From NCBI RefSeq assembly GCF_042684665.1, contig NZ_JBHULY010000016.1, positions 62,001 through 126,000 on the forward strand: a stretch of DNA of 64,000 nucleotides, written 5' to 3'. The translations under genes and the position numbers were made by a program. The notes under the pieces are model-generated. The model made no database searches and was not told the DNA's origin. It was given only the letters and a program-made list of their open reading frames with translations. Origin of the DNA: Jejuia rubra (GTDB taxonomy: Bacteria; Bacteroidota; Bacteroidia; Flavobacteriales; Flavobacteriaceae). Shown here piece after piece: positions 8,385 to 15,758 of the stretch (position 1 is its first letter; every line of letters starts with the position of its first letter).

Positions 8385-9170
8385 CTACCCCAACCACCCT
8401 TCACGATCCAAGCTTCTATACTGGATAGCCTCACTAATATGAGAACCATTAACATCTTTAGAACCTTCTAAATCTGCGATCGTTCTGGAAACTTTCAAAA
8501 TTCTGTCATAGGCCCTAGCGGAAAGGTTTAAACGTTCCATAGCCGTTTTTAATAATTCTTTCGAAGTATTGTCTAACACACAATGTTTTCTAATTTGTTT
8601 TACATTCATTTGCGCGTTATAATGCACACTATCGGAATCTGCAAAACGTTGGGACTGTACCTCCCTGGCTTGGGTAACGCGCTTTCTTATCTCTACAGAA
8701 GATTCGCCTTTCCTATCATCCGATAGTTTTTCAAAAGGCACTGGCGTCACTTCAATATGAATATCAATTCTGTCCAACAATGGCCCCGAAATTTTACCCA
8801 AATAGCGTTGCATCTCAGCAGGACTTGAAGTTACAGGTGCATCGGGATCGTTAAAGTACCCTCCTGGACTCGGATTCATACTGGCCACCAACATAAAGGA
8901 TGATGGATAAGTTACCGTAAATTTTGCTCTAGAAATAGTGACTTCCCTATCTTCCAAAGGTTGCCGCATCACTTCTAACACTTCACGCTTAAACTCTGGC
9001 AATTCATCTAAAAACAGCACACCATTGTGAGACAGTGAAATCTCCCCAGGTTGTGGATAGCTCCCGCCGCCGACAAGCGCCACGTCTGTGGTTGTAATTA
9101 ATGTGTAGGCGTAAAAAATAACAACATAAAACACTGATTTACTGCGATATAAAAAAATATGTTCTTCCAA
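8385..9170 (-). pseudogene. comM: ComM/YifB, C-terminal fragment fused to island-derived N-terminus
   Basis: The 261-residue frame carries the second half of the Mg-chelatase-like AAA+ protein ComM from DVALVGGGSYPQPGEIS onward: Walker B region GVLFLDELPEF, arginine-rich sensor region and the C-terminal bundle with LNLSARAYDRILKVSRTIADLE. Residues 1-28 (MEEHIFLYRS to ITTT) come from the inserted island, which begins at about 9079-9085. The Walker A half is at 32.8-33.7 kb. ComM is a hexameric helicase that promotes branch migration during natural transformation; separate halves would not be expected to work. The new ATG at 9170 lies 8 bp after the stop of an island gene, so the fragment may still be translated from the island operon. 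Confidence 0.93.
9079..9085 (+). repeat. Left attachment-site core of island (GCCACGT)
   Basis: Seven bases identical to 32863-32869. Reading the minus strand, the comM side continues GCGCTTGTC (ALV) whereas the other junction has GCTCTAACT. The crossover dinucleotide of the serine recombinase should lie in these seven bases. Confidence 0.8.
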
Positions 9171-9178
9171 AAAAATTA

Positions 9179-9421
9179 TTAAATTTTATCTAACTTGACA
9201 TTATCTATGTACTTATCCAAATCAATACCAGATTTAAAACTCCTAACTTTGATTATTTTGTCCGCATCAATTCCATAGACCAATTCAACGTAAAACCTAT
9301 CTAACGAATATAAATTTATCCTTGTTTGTTGAGTTAAATAATTATCGAGAAAAAATCCTTTGTCAACAACTGCAAAAAGTCTTTTGTCATGTGTTAATGT
9401 ATTGAATTCTTCTAAGGTCAT
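9179..9421 (-). CDS. 80-residue protein of unknown function, coupled to ExoVII-like gene
   Basis: 80 residues, beginning MTLEEFNTLTHDKRLFAVVDKG, acidic to neutral, with no membrane segment. Its ATG (9421) overlaps the TAA of the ExoVII-like gene by one base (TAATG), a strong sign of translational coupling, so the two proteins are probably made together. The LEEFN...KGFFLDNY pattern resembles small Bacteroidota proteins of no known role. It does not resemble XseB, the small ExoVII subunit, despite the similar size. Its stop is 8 bp before the ATG of the chimeric ComM C-terminal frame. Confidence 0.7.
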   Translation of the reverse strand: MTLEEFNTLTHDKRLFAVVDKGFFLDNYLTQQTRINLYSLDRFYVELVYGIDADKIIKVRSFKSGIDLDKYIDNVKLDKI

Positions 9422-10428
9422 TAATTAATCATTTTAAAAGCAAGTATTCCTATTATAGCAATTAGGACAACTAATACAATCCAAATCTTATTCAAAGTTC
9501 TTTTCTGTGTTAAAATCTGATTTGATAAGAGTTTAGTTTCATTCTCAGTTTGTTTTTTTAATTTTACTAATTCTTCATCTTTAGCTTTTAATGCATTAGT
9601 TCTATCCATGTAAGTTTTTACTATTCCCTGCAAAAATGCTCCGACTGCTGTAGGTGTAGAAAACCCTCTGTCAGAAACCTTCTCTAAAAGCGTTTTATCG
9701 GCATCATGACCAATCCCTGTAATAAATGGAATAGAAAGCTCAATTGCCTTCTTGCATAGCTCCATTTCATTAAATACTTCTAATCCGCTTCCTCCCCCCC
9801 TTATGATTATAAGTAAATCAGTATTACTGAAATCATATTTATCTAAAAACTCAATCAGTTCGACCTTACTGGAAAGATTACATCTATGATGTCTAATTCG
9901 GTAGTACTCTGAATCGACCAGTTGACTCATATAATCATCCTGAGAAGTTGATTGCACTCCTGTAACGATATCTAATATAGGCTTGTTTCCTTTTCCTATT
10001 TCGGTTAATAGGATATCATCAATTAATGGAAAGTCACGTTCAAATCTAGCTTGTATTATATCGTATTCAGCCTTTGATATTAGCTGAACTTTTTTCTCAT
10101 GTTTTATAATCCTAGTAACTGTAAAGAATATATTTAGCTTGGAATCATTTGAAATACTTTGAGCCTTACCAATGAATCCTTCATATAGATAATATTTACC
10201 CTCTTCGACCTGTTCTCTTAAGTCAGAACTAAACAGAGCCGTAATCCTGTGCTTTTTTTCTTTACCAACAATCTCTTCATAATAATACTTGCCATATAAC
10301 TTACCATTCTTTTGGAAATAGAAGCCTTGTATTGTCAATATTTGCCCGTCTAAAGTGGATGATAAACTATTAGTATATAGTCTTTGCAGAGTTGCTACAG
10401 TTAAATTAGATGGCTTCTTTTCTGTCAT
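9421..10428 (-). CDS. Exonuclease VII large-subunit (XseA)-like protein with C-terminal membrane anchor
   Basis: 335 residues against about 400-450 for housekeeping XseA. An OB-fold-like N-terminal part (about 25-115) is followed by the XseA catalytic region: LIIIRGGGSGLEVFN (RGGGS at 210-214), PFITGIGHDADKTLLEKVSD (His241, Asp242, Asp244) and STPTAVGAF. A coiled coil (about 275-312) then replaces the long XseA C-terminal domain, and one hydrophobic helix (about 314-332) ends the protein. Normal ExoVII degrades single-stranded DNA with many XseB subunits; here no XseB is nearby. The anchor suggests the nuclease domain sits at the inner membrane, facing the cytoplasm. It is island cargo, possibly anti-phage or anti-plasmid; that role is inferred. 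Confidence 0.8.
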   Translation of the reverse strand: MTEKKPSNLTVATLQRLYTNSLSSTLDGQILTIQGFYFQKNGKLYGKYYYEEIVGKEKKHRITALFSSDLREQVEEGKYYLYEGFIGKAQSISNDSKLNIFFTVTRIIKHEKKVQLISKAEYDIIQARFERDFPLIDDILLTEIGKGNKPILDIVTGVQSTSQDDYMSQLVDSEYYRIRHHRCNLSSKVELIEFLDKYDFSNTDLLIIIRGGGSGLEVFNEMELCKKAIELSIPFITGIGHDADKTLLEKVSDRGFSTPTAVGAFLQGIVKTYMDRTNALKAKDEELVKLKKQTENETKLLSNQILTQKRTLNKIWIVLVVLIAIIGILAFKMIN

Positions 10429-10895
10429 TATTAGTATAAAGTTTAAATATAGAAACTTTCATTAACTATCTTCTTGATTCCTTTTCTTTAAATATATAAA
10501 TCCCTTTTTTTCATCACTTTTTTCAACCTGAGAGGGATAATTAGAAGAATTAGGTAAAAATGAGGCATTTTTTAAGGCAAAAAATCATCAAAGACGGCAT
10601 GTTTTTGAGGACTCAAATGTTAAAAATTTCATATAAAAATGTTAAAAATTTTTCAGATAAACTAAGATAAAAAAATCAATTTATTACATGACTGATATTC
10701 AGTTGTTTAACTTTAGATTAGCTAATCTCAAATTTATATTAACTGATTCGAAAACAGCATTTTAACACATGTTTTTTGAGTCTGTATTTTGCTTATCATT
10801 GTATTAGATAAATTGAATGCGCAGTCAACTTATTCTTTAAACGATTCAGGTATAAACAACCCTGAACATAAGTTGAATTTTTTAAATATATAAGT
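10429..10895. other. Intergenic region with 14-bp palindrome and direct repeat
   Basis: No gene seen between the divergent ExoVII-like and ART-like genes. It holds a perfect palindrome AGATTAGCTAATCT (10715-10728) and two copies of AAATGTTAAAAATTT starting near 10616 and 10638, about 22 bp apart. Both are plausible protein-binding sites in a divergent promoter region. Confidence 0.4.
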
Positions 10896-11372
10896 ATGAA
10901 GTATTATCACATTACCCCAACTAGAAACAAATTAAGTATTATGTCCTCAGGTTTAAAATCCAATGATAAACATGAGATATTTGTCTTTACAGACCCAATT
11001 CAATCAATATTTATAGCCACAAATCAATTAGGGATAGCTCAATTTACAATGTTTGAAATTTCATCAAAGGGCATTACAGGTACGATAGAGTCGGATAATG
11101 TGGCTGATTTTGGTTCTGTGAATCAATTAATTATTAAACAAGGGTTAATTGAAGCTAAATATATTGAACATTTGCATGATATTGATGCCAATATGTTGGA
11201 CATGATTAATACAACAGAAGAACTGAAACTAAAGAAAATGGGATATAATAAAGCAGAGATTATCGATACTATGCGCTTATATCCAGAAAGAACCAATCGC
11301 TATAATATTGTTCACGGTACTAATTACACAGTATTGAGTATTGATGAATTTAATAGGAAATATTCAGCCTAA
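10896..11372 (+). CDS. Unknown protein, possible ADP-ribosyltransferase-like fold
   Basis: 158 residues and the only clear plus-strand gene in the left half of the island. The N-terminus YYHITPTRNKLSIMSSGLK followed by IFVFTDP resembles the opening strand and helix of the ADP-ribosyltransferase/KptA-like fold, where a [YF]HxT...IL..GL motif binds NAD. The remaining residues do not let me place the other catalytic positions, so activity is uncertain. No signal or membrane segment. It stands alone, divergent from the ExoVII-like operon. A toxin or an RNA 2'-phosphotransferase relative are both possible; a plain hypothetical protein is the safe label. Confidence 0.6.
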   Translation: MKYYHITPTRNKLSIMSSGLKSNDKHEIFVFTDPIQSIFIATNQLGIAQFTMFEISSKGITGTIESDNVADFGSVNQLIIKQGLIEAKYIEHLHDIDANMLDMINTTEELKLKKMGYNKAEIIDTMRLYPERTNRYNIVHGTNYTVLSIDEFNRKYSA

Positions 11373-11591
11373 TGTTCATGCCATAAGCTAGGAGGGTAAC
11401 TTAAATTAGTAAATAACTTTACTACTTACTACACTAAATTTACAGATTTGAGTTGCCTTTCCTGCCTTGTAGTATTCCTATTTATAACAGAAAGACGGGA
11501 TATAAGCTTTGTTTTTTTCTATTTAAACAATATAGTATTCTTTAAAGAACTGGTATTACACTTAATAATAGAATCATTGAGCTAAAAAATT

Positions 11592-12920
11592 TTAACTCGA
11601 TTTGTTTAAAATATATTCAAATATATTAGATGTAATTTTTTCCATTCCTTCAGCAATTTTATCTGAATGATAGGTAACTTTAAATTCTAAATCATCGTAT
11701 TGTGCAGTTAGATAAATTGTGTCCTTTTCTGCTCGAATATTTAAAGGAACTGAAATTTCGAACTTCACATCATAACCATATTTTTCAAATTCCTTGTTAG
11801 TTAGCAGAACATCCGTATTGTCGGTAGAATTGAATAATGTGTTTTCTAATTTTACTGTTTGGCTAATATTATTCTTGTCAACTAATGTTGTGAATTGAAC
11901 AATTTCATAATCTTTTTTATCTTCCAATTTTGCAACAAATTTGGCTGGCGGAATAATCCTTTCAATTACAGATTTATTTTTAACTCTAATGGTAGAATAC
12001 TTTACGCTTTTTGAGTCTCTAATTTGAAGACTATAATTCGGATTTTGAGTTATTTTGAAAATAGGGTCAAAAATTTTCTTTCTATCCTCTTCTTCATATT
12101 CATCTAATATGAAATTAACTGTTTCTTCATCATAATCCTCATCCAGAACGATATCCTTATATTTATATCCAACACCTAAAGCCCAATTCTTTATTTCTTT
12201 ATCTTCTATTGCATTTTTCATTACTTTATCAACTGCTAAACCAACTTCAAAACTTCCATACTTTAAATCAACCATTCTAAGGTCTAAATCAGGAAGGATT
12301 CTTTTGAATATTTTTTGAAGTTTACTTGTGTCTGATTTGAGTGCTTTAAATGCAACAAAAAAATCTGCCTTTAGAAAATTCTTAAAGGATTTCGATAAGT
12401 TTGAGAGTAAGTCTGTTGCTAGTTCGTTTAGTCCAATAGTATCAGAATATTTCAAATTATTCGGTGCAAACTTCACATAAAAAGCCTCTTGTCTTAATTT
12501 GGTTAAATAGAATTTTGATTCATAATCTCTTATGAATTCAAAGTAATATGAATTCTCTGAAGGTTGATATTCAAGAAATGAGTCTTCTAATGGAAGATAA
12601 TTATTATCTATAAGGTTAGCTTGAGTTATATCTAAATTCAAAATATTACCTTCAAAATCTTGTTCAATAAAAAAACCAATATTCTTGTTTTGTAAAATTA
12701 AATTACGAAGTGATAAGTTTTTAGTGAGATATTGATAAATAGAGTCTTTTTCGACTTCAAGCATTAAATATTTATCTGAATTACTCAATGTGTCGACTAA
12801 ATAGAGGAGAAAGTGTTTGTCGTTTCTTTTATAATGAGTTAGGATTGGCTCATCTATAAAAATGATATCTTCAATTTTTTCAAATTGATTAAGGTCGAAT
12901 ATTTTTTTGTTATTCTCCAT
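11592..12920 (-). CDS. Unknown 442-residue protein (second gene of a two-gene module)
   Basis: The frame opens at 12938, but the better start is the ATG at 12920 (MENNKKIFDLNQFEKIEDI), which overlaps the end of the upstream gene by 11 bp. The N-terminal 110 residues (DEPILTHYKRNDKHFLLYLVD, then DSIYQYLTKNLSLRNLI) recall the N-terminal domain of DUF6575-type proteins, which I cannot verify. The middle is acidic (DEDYDEETVNFILDEYEEED), and the C-terminal half looks beta-rich. No membrane helices, nuclease or ATPase motifs. It is paired with the 130-residue gene upstream. Such tightly coupled unknown pairs inside nuclease-rich islands are often defence or toxin modules, but that is inference. 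Confidence 0.7.
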   Translation of the reverse strand: MENNKKIFDLNQFEKIEDIIFIDEPILTHYKRNDKHFLLYLVDTLSNSDKYLMLEVEKDSIYQYLTKNLSLRNLILQNKNIGFFIEQDFEGNILNLDITQANLIDNNYLPLEDSFLEYQPSENSYYFEFIRDYESKFYLTKLRQEAFYVKFAPNNLKYSDTIGLNELATDLLSNLSKSFKNFLKADFFVAFKALKSDTSKLQKIFKRILPDLDLRMVDLKYGSFEVGLAVDKVMKNAIEDKEIKNWALGVGYKYKDIVLDEDYDEETVNFILDEYEEEDRKKIFDPIFKITQNPNYSLQIRDSKSVKYSTIRVKNKSVIERIIPPAKFVAKLEDKKDYEIVQFTTLVDKNNISQTVKLENTLFNSTDNTDVLLTNKEFEKYGYDVKFEISVPLNIRAEKDTIYLTAQYDDLEFKVTYHSDKIAEGMEKITSNIFEYILNKSS

Positions 12921-13302
12921 CTTGGTTGACAAGTACAAATTTAGTTAATAAATTAACTTCCTTTTTTGGGAAGAAAGTATAGTGTTTTTTATTTTTAGTT
13001 GAATATTTTATACCATCTTCATCTGTTATTTTACTCACAGCAATTGCAGTAAATTTTTCTCTCGTTTTTTTTGGAAGGTTCTGAAGAGCTTCATTCGCAC
13101 TTTTTAAGCTGTCATAAGTTGATAAGCCCCAAGCAATACATATGTTATCAAATTTGGGCTTATAAATTAAAGAATGCGGTTTAAAGGAATCAGAATTCAT
13201 AGGTACTGATAGGATGAATCTATATAAATTTTTGTCTCCACTTTCATTATTCGCTGGACAATCATCTATTTTGTTAATTTTTTCCTGAAATTTTAACTCC
13301 AT
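12910..13302 (-). CDS. Unknown 130-residue protein (first gene of a two-gene module)
   Basis: 130 residues, MELKFQEKINKIDDCPANNE onward, lysine-rich, with no signal peptide or membrane helix. A central segment DNICIAWGLSTYDSLKSANEAL, then LPKKTREKFTAIAVSKI, looks like a small alpha/beta domain. No family recognised. Its stop codon lies inside the start region of the 442-residue gene, so the pair is probably translated together. It is 90 bp downstream of the TIKI/TraB-like gene on the same strand and may share its transcript. Confidence 0.65.
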   Translation of the reverse strand: MELKFQEKINKIDDCPANNESGDKNLYRFILSVPMNSDSFKPHSLIYKPKFDNICIAWGLSTYDSLKSANEALQNLPKKTREKFTAIAVSKITDEDGIKYSTKNKKHYTFFPKKEVNLLTKFVLVNQDGE

Positions 13303-13392
13303 AAAATATGTTTATCAATTTTAAGGGAACCATGTAATTGTCTTTTTATTGCATCCGTTCCTAGTTTGTAAATTTACAGAATATTCCTGCAA

Positions 13393-14016
13393 TTATGGCA
13401 ATTCAAAAGACCATTTAATATCGGATTTCATCTGATTAACTTTTTCGATAATTGACTTTCGATGTGCAGAACCACACATAAAAATAGCTGCACTGAAATG
13501 ATTATTCTTGCAATAAGAATGGATATTCTCAATCATTGGTTTTTCATAAGCTTCAATGTCTTCTTTAACCATTTTATCCATTTCATTATTATTTAAAATC
13601 TGGCTCTCCAATACTCGCATCTCTTCTTGTAGCCTAATGCATTCAGAACTGTTAAGAAAATAAAATCCTTTCTCGGCTGCCCGATAATTAAAATTGTCAA
13701 TCAAAATTTGCAATTCTCTATGTTTAGTAACTAATTGGATTTTTTTCTGGAATGCATCTGAGAGTCCAATTGCACATACTGGGACATATTGAAAGGAGCT
13801 ATTGTGATTATATTTCTGAATTGCTGCAATTTCCAATTTCTTATGATATACTCCATAATTTGAATGCAAAAATTTGTCATATTCCGAATAAGTTTCATCA
13901 ATTGCTTCCAAAAAAATTACTTCTGGATTTAATTTATCCATAATCTTAAATAACTCATTGGCATTACATTTTCCAATTTCCTTATGGATTGTACTAATGA
14001 AAGTAATATGATGCAT
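13393..14016 (-). CDS. TIKI/TraB/ChaN-like putative metalloprotein
   Basis: 207 residues. The opening ITFISTIHKEIGKCNANELF, then PEVIFLEAID, and the closing AAIFMCGSAHRKSIIEKV match the pattern of the TIKI/TraB and erythromycin-esterase/ChaN superfamily: a first strand ending in an H(K/G)E-type motif, a strand ending in E, and a final strand with GxxH. These proteins are thought to be metal-dependent hydrolases. The family has been noted in conflict systems as well as in housekeeping roles. No signal peptide is seen, so the protein is probably cytosolic. The gene sits between the putative endonuclease (14083) and the unknown two-gene module, all on the minus strand. Confidence 0.6.
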   Translation of the reverse strand: MHHITFISTIHKEIGKCNANELFKIMDKLNPEVIFLEAIDETYSEYDKFLHSNYGVYHKKLEIAAIQKYNHNSSFQYVPVCAIGLSDAFQKKIQLVTKHRELQILIDNFNYRAAEKGFYFLNSSECIRLQEEMRVLESQILNNNEMDKMVKEDIEAYEKPMIENIHSYCKNNHFSAAIFMCGSAHRKSIIEKVNQMKSDIKWSFELP

Positions 14017-14082
14017 AATTGTTAAATGCTTATTTGTAAACCGAACTAAAAGACTACATTAAAATTAGGATTCTTTTTTTTA

Positions 14083-15018
14083 TTACCCTCCGATGTTTGC
14101 TAGTGATTTTTCAATTAAATACTTCGTGTCTTCAAAATCCTTTTTGTTCTTTATTGTAAGTTCAAAATCACCAGTTCCAAAATGACCAATGTTACTGACA
14201 TCTCTTCCTTGTCTTGGCATTGGTTCAACATCTTCTAAGCCTAATTTTAGATAAAGCAATAATTTTCTTTTTTGAGCTTCTATGCATACGAAATTCTGAC
14301 TTGTTTTATATGCAATGTAGTATCTCTTGGGGCTTTCTTCAATTGCATTGTCTAACCCAACTATATATTCACGAATTTGATTGAATAATTCAGTCAATTC
14401 TGGATTGAGTTTATTAAAATGCTCTTCAATGGTGTATGTTCCTGTTCTTCTAGTTTCAGCTGCTTTTTTCCCAGCAGCTACCATTACTGGGTTTTTGCCA
14501 TTGGTATCAATAGCAGTATTTGTGTTGGTAGATTTCCGATAAACTTCTTCAATGCTTAAAATACCATTTTCGTATAATTTGTATTGCCACAACTCAATAT
14601 TTGACCCCATAGTTTGAACAGCGTGTAAGTCATATTTTTTAAATTCTGGCGCAATGCAAATCACTCTTATGTCTGACCAATCAACTTCAATTTGTTCTTT
14701 GATAGACTTGTTTACCGCTATTTGAAAATCTCCTTTGTGGTCTGTAATCCAGTGCAAGTAGTATAAACTCTGATTAATCAATTCTGAAGATGCTACTTTT
14801 TTGTATTCAATTATTACGGGGTTATTGTCTTCAGAAATTCCAAGTGTATCAATTCTTCCTGAATGTAAATTTCCAGTAGAAAACTCTGATGCAATTAATC
14901 TACAATTGAAAATAGTCTCTAAATTCAACTCAATCAAATTTTGCAAGTCCTTTTCAAGTCGAAATTGAGTTGGCTTAATGCGCTTAACTCTTATTTCCTT
15001 AATATCAAATATTGCCAT
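14083..15018 (-). CDS. PD-(D/E)xK endonuclease-like protein with DUF5655-type C-terminus
   Basis: 311 residues. The N-terminal domain has the NucS/RecB-like nuclease core: GRIDTLGISEDNNPVIIEYKK places Asp57 and Glu71-x-Lys73. The C-terminal part (about 205-310: LFNQIREYIVGLDNAI, FVCIEAQKRKLLLYLKL, GHFGTGDFELTI) matches the DUF5655 (COG3586, long mislabelled as transport protein) domain that often follows such nucleases. Cytosolic. Genes of this type often neighbour restriction systems, as here. It is 47 bp downstream of the YgjP-like peptidase gene on the same strand, so it may belong to the restriction operon. Confidence 0.75.
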   Translation of the reverse strand: MAIFDIKEIRVKRIKPTQFRLEKDLQNLIELNLETIFNCRLIASEFSTGNLHSGRIDTLGISEDNNPVIIEYKKVASSELINQSLYYLHWITDHKGDFQIAVNKSIKEQIEVDWSDIRVICIAPEFKKYDLHAVQTMGSNIELWQYKLYENGILSIEEVYRKSTNTNTAIDTNGKNPVMVAAGKKAAETRRTGTYTIEEHFNKLNPELTELFNQIREYIVGLDNAIEESPKRYYIAYKTSQNFVCIEAQKRKLLLYLKLGLEDVEPMPRQGRDVSNIGHFGTGDFELTIKNKKDFEDTKYLIEKSLANIGG

Positions 15019-15065
15019 TTATTTTCTCTTTTAATTTTATTCTCTAAATAAATAGAAACTTCAAA

Positions 15066-15758
15066 CTACAACTTCATCCCATACATCTTCCCATCTAGCT
15101 CTTTCCAGTTAGGAATATGCTTTGAAACTTCAGACCAATACTCTTTCGAATGATTCTTAATCTTAGTATGCACAAGTTCATGAACTATCAAGTAGTCAAT
15201 TAGACTAAATGGCAACTTAACGGCATCAATGTTTATCAAAATGTTATTAGATGGTGTACAGCTCCCCCAACGCTTCTCTAATTTTCTAATTTTTAATTCA
15301 TTGAAAGCTAATCCCGATTCTTTAGACCATTTCTTAACTCTTGGTGTTATCTTCTCGTGAGCTTTATCTCGAAAGAAGCTTTCAAAAGCCTGTTTTAATT
15401 GGTCTTGATTGTTTAATGCTGCTGGTAACGATACTTTAAATTTAGACTCCGTAAAATTAATAGCAATACCTTCTAAAGCATTATTAATAAACACCTCAAC
15501 ATAATACTTCCTACCGAGATATGGTATCCTAGCCCCAGTAACAATATCATCATAGCCAATAGCTTCTACTAATTCCAGTTTATCAAGAATCCATCTTGCT
15601 TTTTTTAGTATAAGTGCCTGTTCTTTTTCATCTGGAACAGGGCTTCCTTTCAACACAACACCAGTGTCCTTCTGAACGCTAATATAATGCGATTTAAGAC
15701 CTTCTTTTGCTAAGAAAGTATACTCAATAGTTTTAGTCCCATAAAGTACTTTAGGCAT
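15066..15758 (-). CDS. YgjP-like zinc metallopeptidase (M48/DUF45) of the restriction operon
   Basis: 230 residues. The motif WGSCTPSNNILIN (WGSC at 164-167) and the zinc site HELVHTKIKNHS (His193, Glu194, His197, and a third His at 203) identify the YgjP/DUF45 family. Members are common immediately after hsdR in type I restriction loci, where they may regulate or process the restriction complex; the substrate is not known. Its ATG overlaps the end of hsdR by 8 bp, so it is made with the restriction subunit. Cytosolic; no membrane segment. Confidence 0.88.
   Translation of the reverse strand: MPKVLYGTKTIEYTFLAKEGLKSHYISVQKDTGVVLKGSPVPDEKEQALILKKARWILDKLELVEAIGYDDIVTGARIPYLGRKYYVEVFINNALEGIAINFTESKFKVSLPAALNNQDQLKQAFESFFRDKAHEKITPRVKKWSKESGLAFNELKIRKLEKRWGSCTPSNNILINIDAVKLPFSLIDYLIVHELVHTKIKNHSKEYWSEVSKHIPNWKELDGKMYGMKL

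Noticed and set aside
9179..9421. 80-residue gene as XseB partner of the ExoVII-like protein
   Set aside because: The length matches XseB, but the sequence (MTLEEFN...KGFFLDNY) has none of the XseB helical pattern. It is more like general Bacteroidota small proteins.
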